Shown: positions 6,160 through 14,651 of the stretch, one piece after another | Position numbering within the stretch: position 1 is the first letter of the stretch | How the letters are laid out: every line of letters starts with the position of its first letter | Source of the DNA: an uncultured Alistipes sp. | Lineage (GTDB): Bacteria; Bacteroidota; Bacteroidia; Bacteroidales; Rikenellaceae | Length of the DNA stretch: 29,893 nucleotides | Assembly (NCBI GenBank): GCA_937880705.1 | Contig: CALGRZ010000009.1 | Coordinates: forward strand, 1 to 29,893 | Direction: 5' to 3' | Notes under the pieces: model-generated | The model's input: only the letters and a program-made list of their open reading frames with translations | What the model was told of the DNA's origin: nothing | Database searches by the model: none | Made by a program: the position numbers and the translations under genes

Positions 6160-8181
6160 TTACTTAACTCGCTTTAAGATTATATCCGAGGTAGCAACAC
6201 ACCAAGCGTCCTGATTGTTGCGGAACACCGAAGGACGATAGAGGCCATAACCGAACTCCTCACCCGACTGATAAGCACCGATAACAATGGTATCGCCACC
6301 ATCCTTAACCTCCACGGGGAAGGGTGCCGGAGCAGTCATCTTGTTTGCATAGTCGCAACCGTAGAAGTTGAGCAGATAGCCGTTAGCATCCCAGTTGTAG
6401 AAGTACATATTCTTGGCGGTAGGCATTGTCACCTTATCACCCTCGGCGATCTCCAGGAACACCTTGGGGCCGTAGTCACGATAAGCCAGAGCAGGATTGT
6501 CGCGCCAATAGCTCGATGACTCCATCAAGAACTGCGGAGTATATGTCGCAATGGGGTTTTTCTCATAATCGGGCTGGAATGGCCAGTTGAGGATTACAAG
6601 GCGGTTCTGTGCGCGGTAGTCGGCATTTGTCTTGTCGTCAACGCCGGCAGCTATGGTCACAACAGCATCCTCGATGCGGCTATTCTGTGCGGTGTAATCG
6701 ATAAAGTCATACGACACCGTCCACTCGCCGATAAGCGATGTGAAGAGGTCTGACTCAACACGAGCGGGGATGGGCAACGACTCGGTGGTAAAGGTAAGTG
6801 TCTTAACGGTCTCAACCTGCTCGGCAGTCTTAACAAGCACAATAGCGGTGTACTCTACCTCGGGCCAGAGATCCTCGAGCGCGATCTTAACACCAACAGA
6901 GTTGACATCACGCATCTGCGCCTCATCGAAGTCTGCGCCGAAGCTTGCTGCGATAGATGCATCGCTGAGGCCCTTATTACGCTGTATGTCGACATCGGCC
7001 GTGGTATTGAAGGCATACTTTACGGATGCGGCACAATCTGTAGATACAAAGAGCTCGAGGGTCTTGTGACCATCAACCTCGGCAGCCTTAAGCTCGGCAT
7101 CAACCTCGGCAGCAGGGCCTGAAGCACCGGCCGTGGTAAAGGTCTCCATAGAGAGTGCTACGGCACCGGCCGTATCGGTCAGATATACCATCACAACATT
7201 CTCGGTGTTGGGCAGAAGACCCGTCCAAGTCTCCTCGGCAGCTGCGGTGAAGTACCACGAACCTGACGATGGGTACAAAATGAGCTGGGCAAGCATCTCC
7301 TCGCCATAGCCCGCGATGATCGTATCTACCCACGACTTATCGCGTACATAGACATAGTACGATGCTACGTTGGCATTGGGCTCCAAAGCAATGGTAACCG
7401 TCGTAGAGGTGATGTTGCTCAATGTAACGGCAACCGAGGCCTCCGACTGCGGCTTTGAGGGTGTGGTGCACTGAACCGAGTAGAACTCACCGATTACGTT
7501 CTTATCCATACCATTGTCGACATTCACTGCAATGATGGTGTACTCACGACCGGGCTTTACATGCATCGCATTGCCCTCATAGTACTCGCCATCGATCCAC
7601 TCGTAGCTTCTAAAACCGCTAGCGTAGATACCATACATCACCACATACTCCTCGGCAGTCGCACCGTAGTAGTCGAGCTCCTCCTGTGCTACGGGGTAGA
7701 AGAGGTAGTTACCCTCAAGGTTGATATTGAAGACGATCGTGTTGTAGCTTGTTGACACAACCTCAATTACATCATACTGGCCATCGTTGAGCGTAGTGAA
7801 CGACTGCTTTTTAACGTCGCTCATCACATCACCCACGGCACTGCGAACCACAACAAAGAGCTCGTAGTCGGTGTTGTCAACAAGATCGGTAATGGTCACC
7901 TCAACACTGCCTTCAACAGCACCTGATGTCTCGGGGGTAAACCAATCGCTGATCGTGGGGCGGTCGCTGTTATCGGCCTTCTTCGACACATAGTAGGCGT
8001 AGTCGCCGGGAACAGACGACACGATGGTGAAGGTGAAGGTTGTCTCGGTAACCTCACCGGCCTCCACAGCTACGACAGGCTTCTCACCAACGGGGGTGTC
8101 AGGCTCTTGAGGATCCTTGTCGCAACCGACTGTAAACATAGCACCAAAGAGTAGTGCCAGCATTACCAAATAATTCTTCAT
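6160..8181 (-). CDS. Surface lipoprotein with FN3-like modules and an unrecognised C-terminal domain
   Basis: 673 residues. The signal peptide ends TVGC (lipid Cys20) followed by DKDPQEPD, an acidic stretch typical of surface-exported Bacteroidota lipoproteins. About four fibronectin type III-like beta modules follow (about 34-131, 135-240, 246-350, 356-473), judged by patterns such as DNTDYELFVVVRS and VEYTAIVLVKT, each closing with a phrase like SFTTL or TFTTE. The last domain (about 478-673) starts LIGEWTVSYDF and is rich in aromatics; I do not recognise it, though the opening resembles lipocalin-like or substrate-binding beta domains. It is first in the operon before the two peptidase lipoproteins, so it may be a surface partner that captures the substrate; that role is inference. 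No catalytic motif is evident. Confidence 0.75.
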   Translation of the reverse strand: MKNYLVMLALLFGAMFTVGCDKDPQEPDTPVGEKPVVAVEAGEVTETTFTFTIVSSVPGDYAYYVSKKADNSDRPTISDWFTPETSGAVEGSVEVTITDLVDNTDYELFVVVRSAVGDVMSDVKKQSFTTLNDGQYDVIEVVSTSYNTIVFNINLEGNYLFYPVAQEELDYYGATAEEYVVMYGIYASGFRSYEWIDGEYYEGNAMHVKPGREYTIIAVNVDNGMDKNVIGEFYSVQCTTPSKPQSEASVAVTLSNITSTTVTIALEPNANVASYYVYVRDKSWVDTIIAGYGEEMLAQLILYPSSGSWYFTAAAEETWTGLLPNTENVVMVYLTDTAGAVALSMETFTTAGASGPAAEVDAELKAAEVDGHKTLELFVSTDCAASVKYAFNTTADVDIQRNKGLSDASIAASFGADFDEAQMRDVNSVGVKIALEDLWPEVEYTAIVLVKTAEQVETVKTLTFTTESLPIPARVESDLFTSLIGEWTVSYDFIDYTAQNSRIEDAVVTIAAGVDDKTNADYRAQNRLVILNWPFQPDYEKNPIATYTPQFLMESSSYWRDNPALAYRDYGPKVFLEIAEGDKVTMPTAKNMYFYNWDANGYLLNFYGCDYANKMTAPAPFPVEVKDGGDTIVIGAYQSGEEFGYGLYRPSVFRNNQDAWCVATSDIILKRVK

Positions 8182-8224
8182 AGATAGTTTTAAGTTATTA
8201 AATTAAAAAAATTTCACATCTCAA

Positions 8225-8243
8225 TAGACTCTAAATGAGTCTA
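8225..8243 (-). other. Leader hairpin of the lipoprotein operon
   Basis: TAGACTC (8225-8231) pairs perfectly with GAGTCTA (8237-8243) around TAAAT. It lies inside the predicted leader of about 70 nt between the promoter at 8260-8289 and the start codon at 8181. It could stabilise the 5' end or act as a regulatory site. Confidence 0.4.
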
Positions 8244-8259
8244 CAGCCGTTTATCGGGT

Positions 8260-8289
8260 CAAAGATAGCAAATATTTTTAATTTTCAAA
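8260..8289 (-). promoter_or_regulatory. Promoter of the lipoprotein operon
   Basis: On the minus strand TTTG (8289-8286), 18 nt, TATCTTTG (8267-8260) matches the Bacteroidota -33/-7 pattern. Transcription would start near 8253 and give a leader of about 72 nt. The rest of the 348-nt divergent region up to uvrB is AT-rich and holds no ORF I would support. Confidence 0.65.
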
Positions 8290-8494
8290 GCCATAATCTG
8301 CATAAACTTTTTTAACACGATTTACACATAATTCGAATATTTTTCGAGCAACAAAGTATTTTAATCTTTACACGACCTGCCGACGAACAACAATAGGATG
8401 ATTTACACCATATTATCATTACAATATCACAGTTATATACTCTTTTTTCGAGGTGGGCACAGACGATAAATATTACCAAAATATTTTTCAACAT

Positions 8495-8525
8495 TTTGTT
8501 TTTTGCATCATCTGCCATATCTTTG
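8495..8525 (+). promoter_or_regulatory. uvrB promoter (implies a leaderless or nearly leaderless mRNA)
   Basis: TTTG (8495-8498), 19 nt, TATCTTTG (8518-8525) is an exact Bacteroidota promoter match. The uvrB ATG is at 8530, only 4 nt after the -7 element, so the transcript should begin at or next to the start codon. Confidence 0.7.
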
Positions 8526-8529
8526 TAGT

Positions 8530-10590
8530 ATGGATTTTAAGCTTGTGTCGGATTATGCGCCCATGGGTGATCAGCCCGAGGCTATCGAGCAGTTGGTAGA
8601 TGCCATCCGCTCACACACTCCGCATACCACGCTGATGGGCGTTACGGGCTCGGGCAAGACCTTCACGATTGCCAATGTCATCGCACAGCTCAACCGCCCG
8701 ACACTCGTATTAAGCCACAACAAGACCCTCGCAGCACAGCTCTACGGCGAGTTCAAAAACTTCTTTCCGGAGAACGCCGTCGAGTACTTCGTGTCGTACT
8801 ACGACTACTACCAGCCCGAGGCCTACCTACCCACCACCGACACCTACATCGAGAAGGATCTCTCGATAAACGACGAGATCGAGAAGCTGCGACTAAAGAC
8901 CGTGGCCACCCTGCTATCGGGCAGAAAAGATGTTATCGTCGTGTCGAGTGTGTCGTGCCTCTATGGTTGCGGCAACCCCGACGACTTCCACAAGACGGCA
9001 ATAGAGGTTAAGGTGGGCGAGCGACACAACCGCAAGAAGTTCCTCTACCGCCTCGTGGAGGCACTCTACACCCGCACCGAGCTGGAGCTGCAACCCGCCA
9101 CATTCCGCGTCACGGGCGAGACAATAGATATAATGGCCGCCTTTGGCGAGTTTGGCAACCAATGCTTCAGGGTGGTATTCTTCGACGACGAGGTAGAGGC
9201 GATATACAGCATCGACCCATCAACGGGAGCAAAGCTGTCGTCGCTGGATAGCGTTACGCTATACCCCACCAACCTCTTTGTGACGACACAGCAGCGCATA
9301 AATACCGCCATAAGCGAGATATACCTCGACCTGGGCAAGCAGATAGCCTACTTCGAGCGCGAGGAGCGACCCCTCGAGGCACAACGTCTCAAGCAGAGGG
9401 TCGAGTATGACCTGGAGATGATCAAGGAGCTGGGCTACTGCTCCGGCATAGAGAACTACTCACGCTACTTTGACGGCCGCCCCGAGGGCTCACGCCCATT
9501 CTGTCTGCTGGACTTCTTCCCGAAGGACTTTATCACCGTGGTAGACGAGAGCCACGTCACACTGCCCCAGGTGCATGGCATGTATGGCGGTGACCGCGCC
9601 CGCAAGGAGAACCTTGTGGAGTATGGCTTCCGCCTGCCGGCAGCAAAGGACAACCGACCGCTGAAATTCCCCGAGTTCGAGATGCTCACACCCACGAAGA
9701 TATATGTGAGTGCTACGCCCGCAAACTATGAGCTGACCAAGAGCGAGGGCGTGGTCGTAGAGCAGCTCATACGCCCGACAGGACTTATCGACCCACCCCT
9801 CGACGTGCGTGTCACGGAGAACCAGATAGATGACCTGCTCGACCTTATAGACAGCCGCGTGAAGCGTGGCGACAAGATACTCGTCACGACAATCACCAAG
9901 CGCATGGCCGAAGAGATGTCGAAGTACCTCGACCGCATAGGCATACGCAACAGATACATCCACTCCGACGTGGACACACTCGACCGCATTGCCATTCTGG
10001 AGGATCTTCGCGACGACCAGATAGATGTGCTTGTGGGTGTTAACCTGCTGCGCGAGGGTCTCGACCTGCCGGAGGTGGGGCTGGTCGCAATTCTGGATGC
10101 CGACAAGGAGGGCTTCCTACGAAACATACGCTCCATAACGCAGATTGCAGGCCGCGCAGCACGCCACTCCAACGGACACGTTGTGCTCTACGCCAACGAG
10201 ATCACCGACTCCATAAAGTTTGCCACGGAGGAGAGCAACCGTCGCCGCGAAAGACAGATACGCTACAACATAGAGAACAACATCATACCGCGCCAGGCGC
10301 AGAAGAGCGGCACGGGCCAGAGCACCCTGCTCAACAACCGAGGCGACAACAAGCCCGATATGACCGTATATCCCCTGTACGAAGATCACTATGCACCCGC
10401 CGAGGCTGCGGAGAAGAGCTCCGAGTACGCCACCATGGAGAGTATCGACGAGCTGATAGACAAGGCCAAGAAGGAGATGGAGCGGGCTGCCAAGAGCCTC
10501 GATTTTGCCGCAGCCATGCGCCACCGCGACCGCATGTACGAGCTGCAAAAGCTGCGCGACAAGAACAACCCCTCGAACACAATACTCTAA
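8530..10590 (+). CDS. uvrB: Excinuclease ABC subunit B
   Basis: 686 residues of UvrB, the damage-verifying helicase-like subunit of nucleotide excision repair. The chosen start [19 protein letters not shown] fits the family; the in-frame ATG at 8503 lies inside the promoter and is rejected. Walker A GVTGSGKT is at 37-44, the DNA-gripping beta-hairpin [12 protein letters not shown] follows near 92, [11 protein letters not shown] carries the DExH-type motif, and helicase motif VI lies in [11 protein letters not shown]. The C-terminal UVR motif that contacts UvrC is at about 640-680 ([20 protein letters not shown]). All domains are intact and the length is normal. It is transcribed alone, divergently from the lipoprotein operon, with the XRE regulator convergent downstream. 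Confidence 0.98.
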   Translation: MDFKLVSDYAPMGDQPEAIEQLVDAIRSHTPHTTLMGVTGSGKTFTIANVIAQLNRPTLVLSHNKTLAAQLYGEFKNFFPENAVEYFVSYYDYYQPEAYLPTTDTYIEKDLSINDEIEKLRLKTVATLLSGRKDVIVVSSVSCLYGCGNPDDFHKTAIEVKVGERHNRKKFLYRLVEALYTRTELELQPATFRVTGETIDIMAAFGEFGNQCFRVVFFDDEVEAIYSIDPSTGAKLSSLDSVTLYPTNLFVTTQQRINTAISEIYLDLGKQIAYFEREERPLEAQRLKQRVEYDLEMIKELGYCSGIENYSRYFDGRPEGSRPFCLLDFFPKDFITVVDESHVTLPQVHGMYGGDRARKENLVEYGFRLPAAKDNRPLKFPEFEMLTPTKIYVSATPANYELTKSEGVVVEQLIRPTGLIDPPLDVRVTENQIDDLLDLIDSRVKRGDKILVTTITKRMAEEMSKYLDRIGIRNRYIHSDVDTLDRIAILEDLRDDQIDVLVGVNLLREGLDLPEVGLVAILDADKEGFLRNIRSITQIAGRAARHSNGHVVLYANEITDSIKFATEESNRRRERQIRYNIENNIIPRQAQKSGTGQSTLLNNRGDNKPDMTVYPLYEDHYAPAEAAEKSSEYATMESIDELIDKAKKEMERAAKSLDFAAAMRHRDRMYELQKLRDKNNPSNTIL

Positions 10591-10684
10591 TTTCGCTCTA
10601 AATGGAGCAAAATCTTTCGCACTTTTAATTCATATATATGCATATTCTACGCATATTTATCCGATGTATGCAAATAGATAGAGC

Positions 10685-10716
10685 GGGCGAGAGATCCAAA
10701 ATTCGATGCCTCGCCC
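10685..10716. terminator. Hairpin between uvrB and the XRE regulator
   Basis: GGGCGAG (10685-10691) pairs with CTCGCCC (10710-10716) around an 18-nt loop in the convergent gap. U-tracts are weak. A smaller hairpin, GCTC/GAGC at about 10595-10608, is closer to the uvrB stop. Either could end uvrB transcription. Confidence 0.4.
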
Positions 10717-10742
10717 CAACACTTATTTATATATAATCTGAT

Positions 10743-11180
10743 TTACTTCGCAGAGTAACTCTCAAACGAGCGATCAGCATAGAGGACAATCACTCGCTCG
10801 ATGCGGCGCGACGTAGTAGATGAAATTTGCATCTGTTGAAAATCTGACGGCAACTCATTTTCCGACAAATTTTCGCCCTCCGACATTTCGATATTTTTCT
10901 CCGCCTCGAAGAGCGACGCATCCTCTACAGCATCCTTATCCGATGAGGCAATAGGGGAAGTCACTCCATCACGATACATCTGATCCGAACCGAGCAGCAA
11001 CCAATCAGGGTTAATAGCGGGGAAGGCGCGAAGAATCTTTACCACAAAATCGAAGCTCGGCTTGTTGCGACCCGACAAAATATGGGAGATTCCAGAGGGC
11101 TGCACATCGAGCAGTCTGGCAAAAGAGGTGGCTGTATGACCCGTCGATTTTATTAAAATGTCAAGTTTTTCCTTCATCAT
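10743..11180 (-). CDS. XRE/CI-like helix-turn-helix transcription regulator
   Basis: 145 residues. The N-terminal domain (about 1-66) is a Cro/CI-type HTH: TATSFARLLDVQPSGISHIL with SGRNKPSFDFVVKILRAFPAINPDWLLLG. This closely follows the regulators of Bacteroidales mobile elements and chromosomes that end their DNA-binding domain with 'NP-WLL-G'. The middle is acidic and probably disordered; the tail RRIERVIVLYADRSFESY is typical of the same group. No peptidase S24 domain is present. Its promoter (11193-11224) is embedded in an inverted repeat TTTACAAA...TTTGTAAA, so it probably represses itself, and similar motifs continue through the next 450 nt. Targets are not identifiable. There are no integrase or other phage genes nearby. 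Confidence 0.8.
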   Translation of the reverse strand: MMKEKLDILIKSTGHTATSFARLLDVQPSGISHILSGRNKPSFDFVVKILRAFPAINPDWLLLGSDQMYRDGVTSPIASSDKDAVEDASLFEAEKNIEMSEGENLSENELPSDFQQMQISSTTSRRIERVIVLYADRSFESYSAK

Positions 11181-11188
11181 CCAATGTT

Positions 11189-11219
11189 TTTACAAAGATA
11201 ACACATTTATTTTTGTAAA
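11189..11219. promoter_or_regulatory. Inverted-repeat operator overlapping the XRE regulator promoter
   Basis: TTTACAAA (11189-11196) and its exact reverse complement TTTGTAAA (11212-11219) are separated by 15 nt. The repeat spans the -7 element and the spacer of the promoter below. A CI-like dimer bound here would block transcription. Confidence 0.55.
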
Positions 11220-11224
11220 GCAAA
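11193..11224 (-). promoter_or_regulatory. Promoter of the XRE regulator
   Basis: TTTG (11224-11221), 20 nt, TATCTTTG (11200-11193) on the minus strand. The start site would be near 11186, leaving a leader of only about 6 nt before the ATG at 11180. Confidence 0.65.
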
Positions 11225-11827
11225 TATTTTACACAAAAGTAAAGTGCGCAGCTCTGTTAACAATATTCACAACTGTAACAAAGTGCTTTATTGTAAAAAT
11301 CGGAAAATCAAATATACTATAAATCACTTTATATAAAAATTAATATATCGTTGATTTTGTCTACTTTACAAATATTATCTCCTATATACATAAACCAGCC
11401 ATTAAAACCACCCATATACCACCATATAGCTATAATATACTTTATCTGCATTTTGTAACTTACTGATAATACGATACTTGATATTTATAATATAATAATT
11501 TAACATCTATGATTTGACCGGATTAAATGCAGGTTTTTAACGTAGCTCAAATATTAACAGTTGTAACTATTAACAGTTATAAACAGTGAGATGAGAGTTA
11601 CATTTGTTAATATTGTAATAGGTTTACAAAAGTGGTTGTGTTACAAATGTAATTTCAAATGTAAAGAATTGGTGAAAATATTGCGAAATTTACAGCCAAC
11701 AAGTGCGAAAATGCAGATTTTGATTTCGGTAGCTACATTATGTTAAAACAAACAGAGAGGGCAGGCCGTAATAAACAACCTACCCTTTTTAAAATCAACT
11801 ATTTATATAGTTATCAACAGCCCCTTA

Positions 11828-12211
11828 TTATTGCAATGAAGCGGCTACTTCGGCAAACTCTTCGGGAGTTAATTTGAGCTTCTCACGGCTAAAATCGACA
11901 TCCTTTTCGGTGTTCATAGGCACCAAATGGATGTGCGCATGGGCCACTTCGAGGCCCAAAACGACCGTTGCGACCTTTTTACACTCTGTAGTTGCCTTGA
12001 TTTTCTTCGCAATCTGCTTCGCGAAAACAATCATCTCCTGCAGCTCGTCATCCTCCAGGTCGTAGAAATAGTCAACCTCGAGCTTGGGAACTACCAAAGT
12101 GTGACCCTTGGCCAGAGGTGCGATATCCAGAAAGGCGAAGAAGCGATCGTTCTCCGCAACCTTATAACAGGGAATCTCACCTGCTATAATTCGTGAAAAA
12201 ATTGATGCCAT
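11828..12211 (-). CDS. HIT-family nucleotide hydrolase
   Basis: 127 residues of the histidine-triad family (Hint-like branch), cytosolic enzymes that hydrolyse nucleoside phosphoramidates and AMP-lysine-type adducts. The start ASIFSRIIAGEIPCYKV is the family N-terminus, APLAKGHTLVVPK follows, and the catalytic triad reads AHAHIHLVP (HxHxH) near residue 90. Length is normal. It lies 98 nt downstream of the RelA/SpoT gene and has a weak promoter of its own (12222-12252). Physiological substrate is unknown for this family. Confidence 0.93.
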   Translation of the reverse strand: MASIFSRIIAGEIPCYKVAENDRFFAFLDIAPLAKGHTLVVPKLEVDYFYDLEDDELQEMIVFAKQIAKKIKATTECKKVATVVLGLEVAHAHIHLVPMNTEKDVDFSREKLKLTPEEFAEVAASLQ

Positions 12212-12221
12212 AAACGTATGT

Positions 12222-12252
12222 GAAATTTAGGTTAATTATTGTCTATATTCAA
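12222..12252 (-). promoter_or_regulatory. Possible HIT gene promoter
   Basis: TTG (12252-12250), 20 nt, TAAATTTC (12229-12222) on the minus strand, one mismatch from TAnnTTTG. Confidence 0.4.
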
Positions 12253-12309
12253 TATGTCATAAATCGGTATCTGGAGCAGAGCGCAGCAGCGACTACCCCA
12301 CCGACAAGG

Positions 12310-14562
12310 CTATGTATTGAGCGTGCGCTTAACACTCTCAATGCCTCGGATAGCTCGGATATTGTCGAGCAGAATATTCAGGCTCTCGATATCCTTGACA
12401 TAGATGCTCACCGTGCCCTCGAATATTCCATCATGGCTCTGAATACTTATAGCTCGCATATTTATGCTGAAGTCGGCTGTGATAAGTTTCGTCAAATCCA
12501 GAATGATGCCCGTGCGGTCGATGCCACGGATCTCTATGGTAGCCAAATATGAGACGGCCTTCTGCTGCGACCACTTGATCTCCTCCTTGATGATGTTCTG
12601 TCCGAACTGTGCAGCAAGACGTATAAGCGTATCGCAGGTTGACTTATGGACTATGATGCGCCCCGTCTCGGGATCGCGGTAGCCCACGACATTATCACCC
12701 GGGATGGGCTCGCAACACTCCGCCATGACAAACTCCGGCTCGGGGCGGAGCACCTGATCCTCCACTGCCGTATCGTCGAGCGAGGCTGCCTCATCGTCGA
12801 GGTCTATGTCCTGCTCCTCGGCACTCTCATCGCTCATGCCGGGCAGCAGCAGCTTCCAGAACTTGAGAATCTTTCGTGACGAGTTCTCCTTGAGCAGCTT
12901 ACCCAGGTTGTCGAGTTGTACGATGCCGGCACCTATCTTACTATACAGCTCGTCCTTGTTGCGGCAGTCGTAGGCGGGCATCAGCTTGCGCAGCACACGG
13001 CCACTTAACTGCACATTGAACTCGGCAAGACGCTCTGTTAGCAGCTGCATGCCATACTCGATATTATCCTCGCGCTCGCTCTTCAGGTAGTCCTGAATAG
13101 CCTGGCGCGCCTTGCTTGTCACCACCGCATTGAGCCACTCGGCCTTGGGGTGGGCACTCTCGGCCGTGATAATCTCTATCTGGTCGCCACTCTTAACCAC
13201 GGCCGTCACAGGCTCTATCTTGTGGTTTATCTTTGCACCTATGGCGTGGTTGCCAATCTTGGTGTGTATCTCGTAGGCGAAGTCCAGAGCCGTGGCTCCA
13301 TAGGGCAACGTCTGCGGCTCACCCTTGGGTGTGAATACCACAACATCGGTCTTGTAGAGCGATAGTTTGAAGTTATCCAGAAACTCCAGCGCATTCTCTG
13401 CCGGGCTGTTCAGCGCATCGCGCACCTTCTTGAGCCACTTATCCAGACCATCCTCCTCCTGCGATATCGAGGCGTGCTTATACTTCCAGTGCGCAGCAAA
13501 GCCTCGCTCGGCAATATCGTCCATGCGCTCGGTACGCACCTGCACCTCCACCCATATACCATCGGGGCCCATCACCGTGGAGTGCAGGGCCTCATAGCCA
13601 TTGCTCTTGGGTATGGATATCCAGTCGCGCAGACGGTCAGGCTTGGGGGTGTAGATGTCGGTCACACACGAGTATATCTGCCAGCACTGGGTCTTCTCCG
13701 AGGGGAAGGGCAGAGCCTTGAAGACGATGCGTATGGCGAAGAGGTCGTAGACCTCCTCGAAGGGTATCTCCTTGCGGCGCATCTTGTTCCAGATGGAGTA
13801 GACGCTCTTCACGCGCGCCGTCATCTCATACTGGAAGCCGTTGCGGTCGAGCACGGCGCGTATAGGGGCCATAAAGCGGTCGATATACTGCTGTCGCTCG
13901 GGCTCGGTCTCATCTATCTTGCGTTTTATCTCGGCATACTCCACCGGGAAGCGATACTTCATGCACAGGTCCTCGAGCTCGGACTTTATGGCATGCAGTC
14001 CGAGGCGGTAGGCCAGCGGCACGAAGAGGTATATTGTCTCGCTGGTTATCTTGATCTGCTTGTTGTGGGGCATGGAGCCCAGCGTGCGCATGTTGTGCAG
14101 TCGGTCGGCAATCTTGATGATTATCACGCGCACGTCGTCCGAGAGCGTGAGCAGCACCTTGCGGAAGTACTCGGCCTGCTCCGACTTGTCGGCATTGAAC
14201 ACACCCGACATCTTCGTCAGGCCGTCGACCATCGAGGCTATCTTGGGCGTAAATATGCGCGATATATCCTCCACGGTGTACTCCGTATCCTCTACGACGT
14301 CGTGCAGCAGCGCAGCCACCACCGACTTCTTGCCGAGGCCTATCTCGCGCACGGCTATCAGCGCAACCTCTATGGGGTGGATGATGTATGGCTCACCCGA
14401 GCGGCGGCGCACACCCTTGTGTGCCTCCTTGGCGAGGAAGAAGGCTCGTTTGATGAACTCCCAGTCGCCATCGCGACGGCACACCTTGGCCTTGCGACAA
14501 GCCTCTGCGAGCTCCTGCCACTTCGCCTCAATCAATAACTCATCTTGCGGTGAATACTCCAT
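12310..14562 (-). CDS. Bifunctional (p)ppGpp synthetase/hydrolase, RelA/SpoT family (Rel)
   Basis: 750 residues, full length. The N-terminal HD hydrolase looks active: YIIHPIEVA, LLHDVVEDTEYT (His-Asp pair) and KIADRLHNMRTL. The synthetase domain follows: SIWNKMRRK, EEVYDLFAIRIVF, RLRDWISIPKSNGYEALH and VEVQVRTERMDDIAERG. Then come a TGS domain (LPYGATALDFAYEIHTKIG, about residue 420), a conserved-cysteine region (CCEPIPGDNVVGY) and a C-terminal ACT domain (about 670-750). Both catalytic centres appear intact, so the protein should make and degrade the stringent-response alarmone (p)ppGpp in response to starvation at the ribosome. It lies 89 nt after recA, across a hairpin, in a minus-strand cluster. 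Confidence 0.96.
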   Translation of the reverse strand: MEYSPQDELLIEAKWQELAEACRKAKVCRRDGDWEFIKRAFFLAKEAHKGVRRRSGEPYIIHPIEVALIAVREIGLGKKSVVAALLHDVVEDTEYTVEDISRIFTPKIASMVDGLTKMSGVFNADKSEQAEYFRKVLLTLSDDVRVIIIKIADRLHNMRTLGSMPHNKQIKITSETIYLFVPLAYRLGLHAIKSELEDLCMKYRFPVEYAEIKRKIDETEPERQQYIDRFMAPIRAVLDRNGFQYEMTARVKSVYSIWNKMRRKEIPFEEVYDLFAIRIVFKALPFPSEKTQCWQIYSCVTDIYTPKPDRLRDWISIPKSNGYEALHSTVMGPDGIWVEVQVRTERMDDIAERGFAAHWKYKHASISQEEDGLDKWLKKVRDALNSPAENALEFLDNFKLSLYKTDVVVFTPKGEPQTLPYGATALDFAYEIHTKIGNHAIGAKINHKIEPVTAVVKSGDQIEIITAESAHPKAEWLNAVVTSKARQAIQDYLKSEREDNIEYGMQLLTERLAEFNVQLSGRVLRKLMPAYDCRNKDELYSKIGAGIVQLDNLGKLLKENSSRKILKFWKLLLPGMSDESAEEQDIDLDDEAASLDDTAVEDQVLRPEPEFVMAECCEPIPGDNVVGYRDPETGRIIVHKSTCDTLIRLAAQFGQNIIKEEIKWSQQKAVSYLATIEIRGIDRTGIILDLTKLITADFSINMRAISIQSHDGIFEGTVSIYVKDIESLNILLDNIRAIRGIESVKRTLNT

Positions 14563-14595
14563 ACCCTCTCCATTTAGTGAAATATCATAAAACCC

Positions 14596-14629
14596 CGAAA
14601 CACGACTACCCTGCCGGCAGCCGTGTTCG
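14596..14629 (-). terminator. Hairpin between recA and the Rel gene
   Basis: CGAAACACG (14596-14604) pairs with CGTGTTCG (14622-14629) with one bulge; the inner CTGCCGGCAG (14611-14620) is itself a perfect palindrome. On the minus strand GGGGTTTTATG follows. Probably a terminator or attenuator after recA. Confidence 0.5.
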
Positions 14630-14651
14630 AGTTAGTTATATGTGGCACGCA

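Larger units (their letters stand above)
11181..11827. other. 647-nt AT-rich gene-free region with a TTACA/TGTAA motif array
   Basis: No ORF here looks coding. I count 15 copies of TTACA or TGTAA, about five times what base composition predicts (rough hand estimate of 3). The octamer TTTACAAA or its complement occurs at 11189, 11212, 11365 and 11623; TTACAAATGTAA at 11641-11652 has palindromic arms; and TATTAACAGTT is directly repeated with a 16-bp period at 11552-11584. TTATCAACA at 11811-11819 is one base from a DnaA box. It may be a regulatory array, hide an RNA gene, or be remnant DNA; I cannot identify an RNA. Confidence 0.6.

Noticed and set aside
8312..8518. 68-residue minus-strand ORF in the lipoprotein-uvrB gap.
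   Set aside because: Low-complexity translation of AT-rich promoter DNA, overlapping the uvrB promoter; no recognisable motif.
8503..8529. Upstream in-frame ATG extending UvrB by nine residues.
   Set aside because: The extension overlaps the -7 element of the promoter and does not match UvrB N-termini.
11811..11819. TTATCAACA as evidence for oriC in the 11181-11827 region.
   Set aside because: A single near-match box without a cluster; the region is better described by its TTACA/TGTAA motifs.
13474..14538. Long 354-codon ORF opposite the Rel gene, and similar long ORFs opposite pgm (19180-20256) and aldehyde dehydrogenase (22200-23183).
   Set aside because: Antisense shadows caused by GC-biased codon use; the opposite strand holds intact conserved proteins and the shadow translations have no domain signature.
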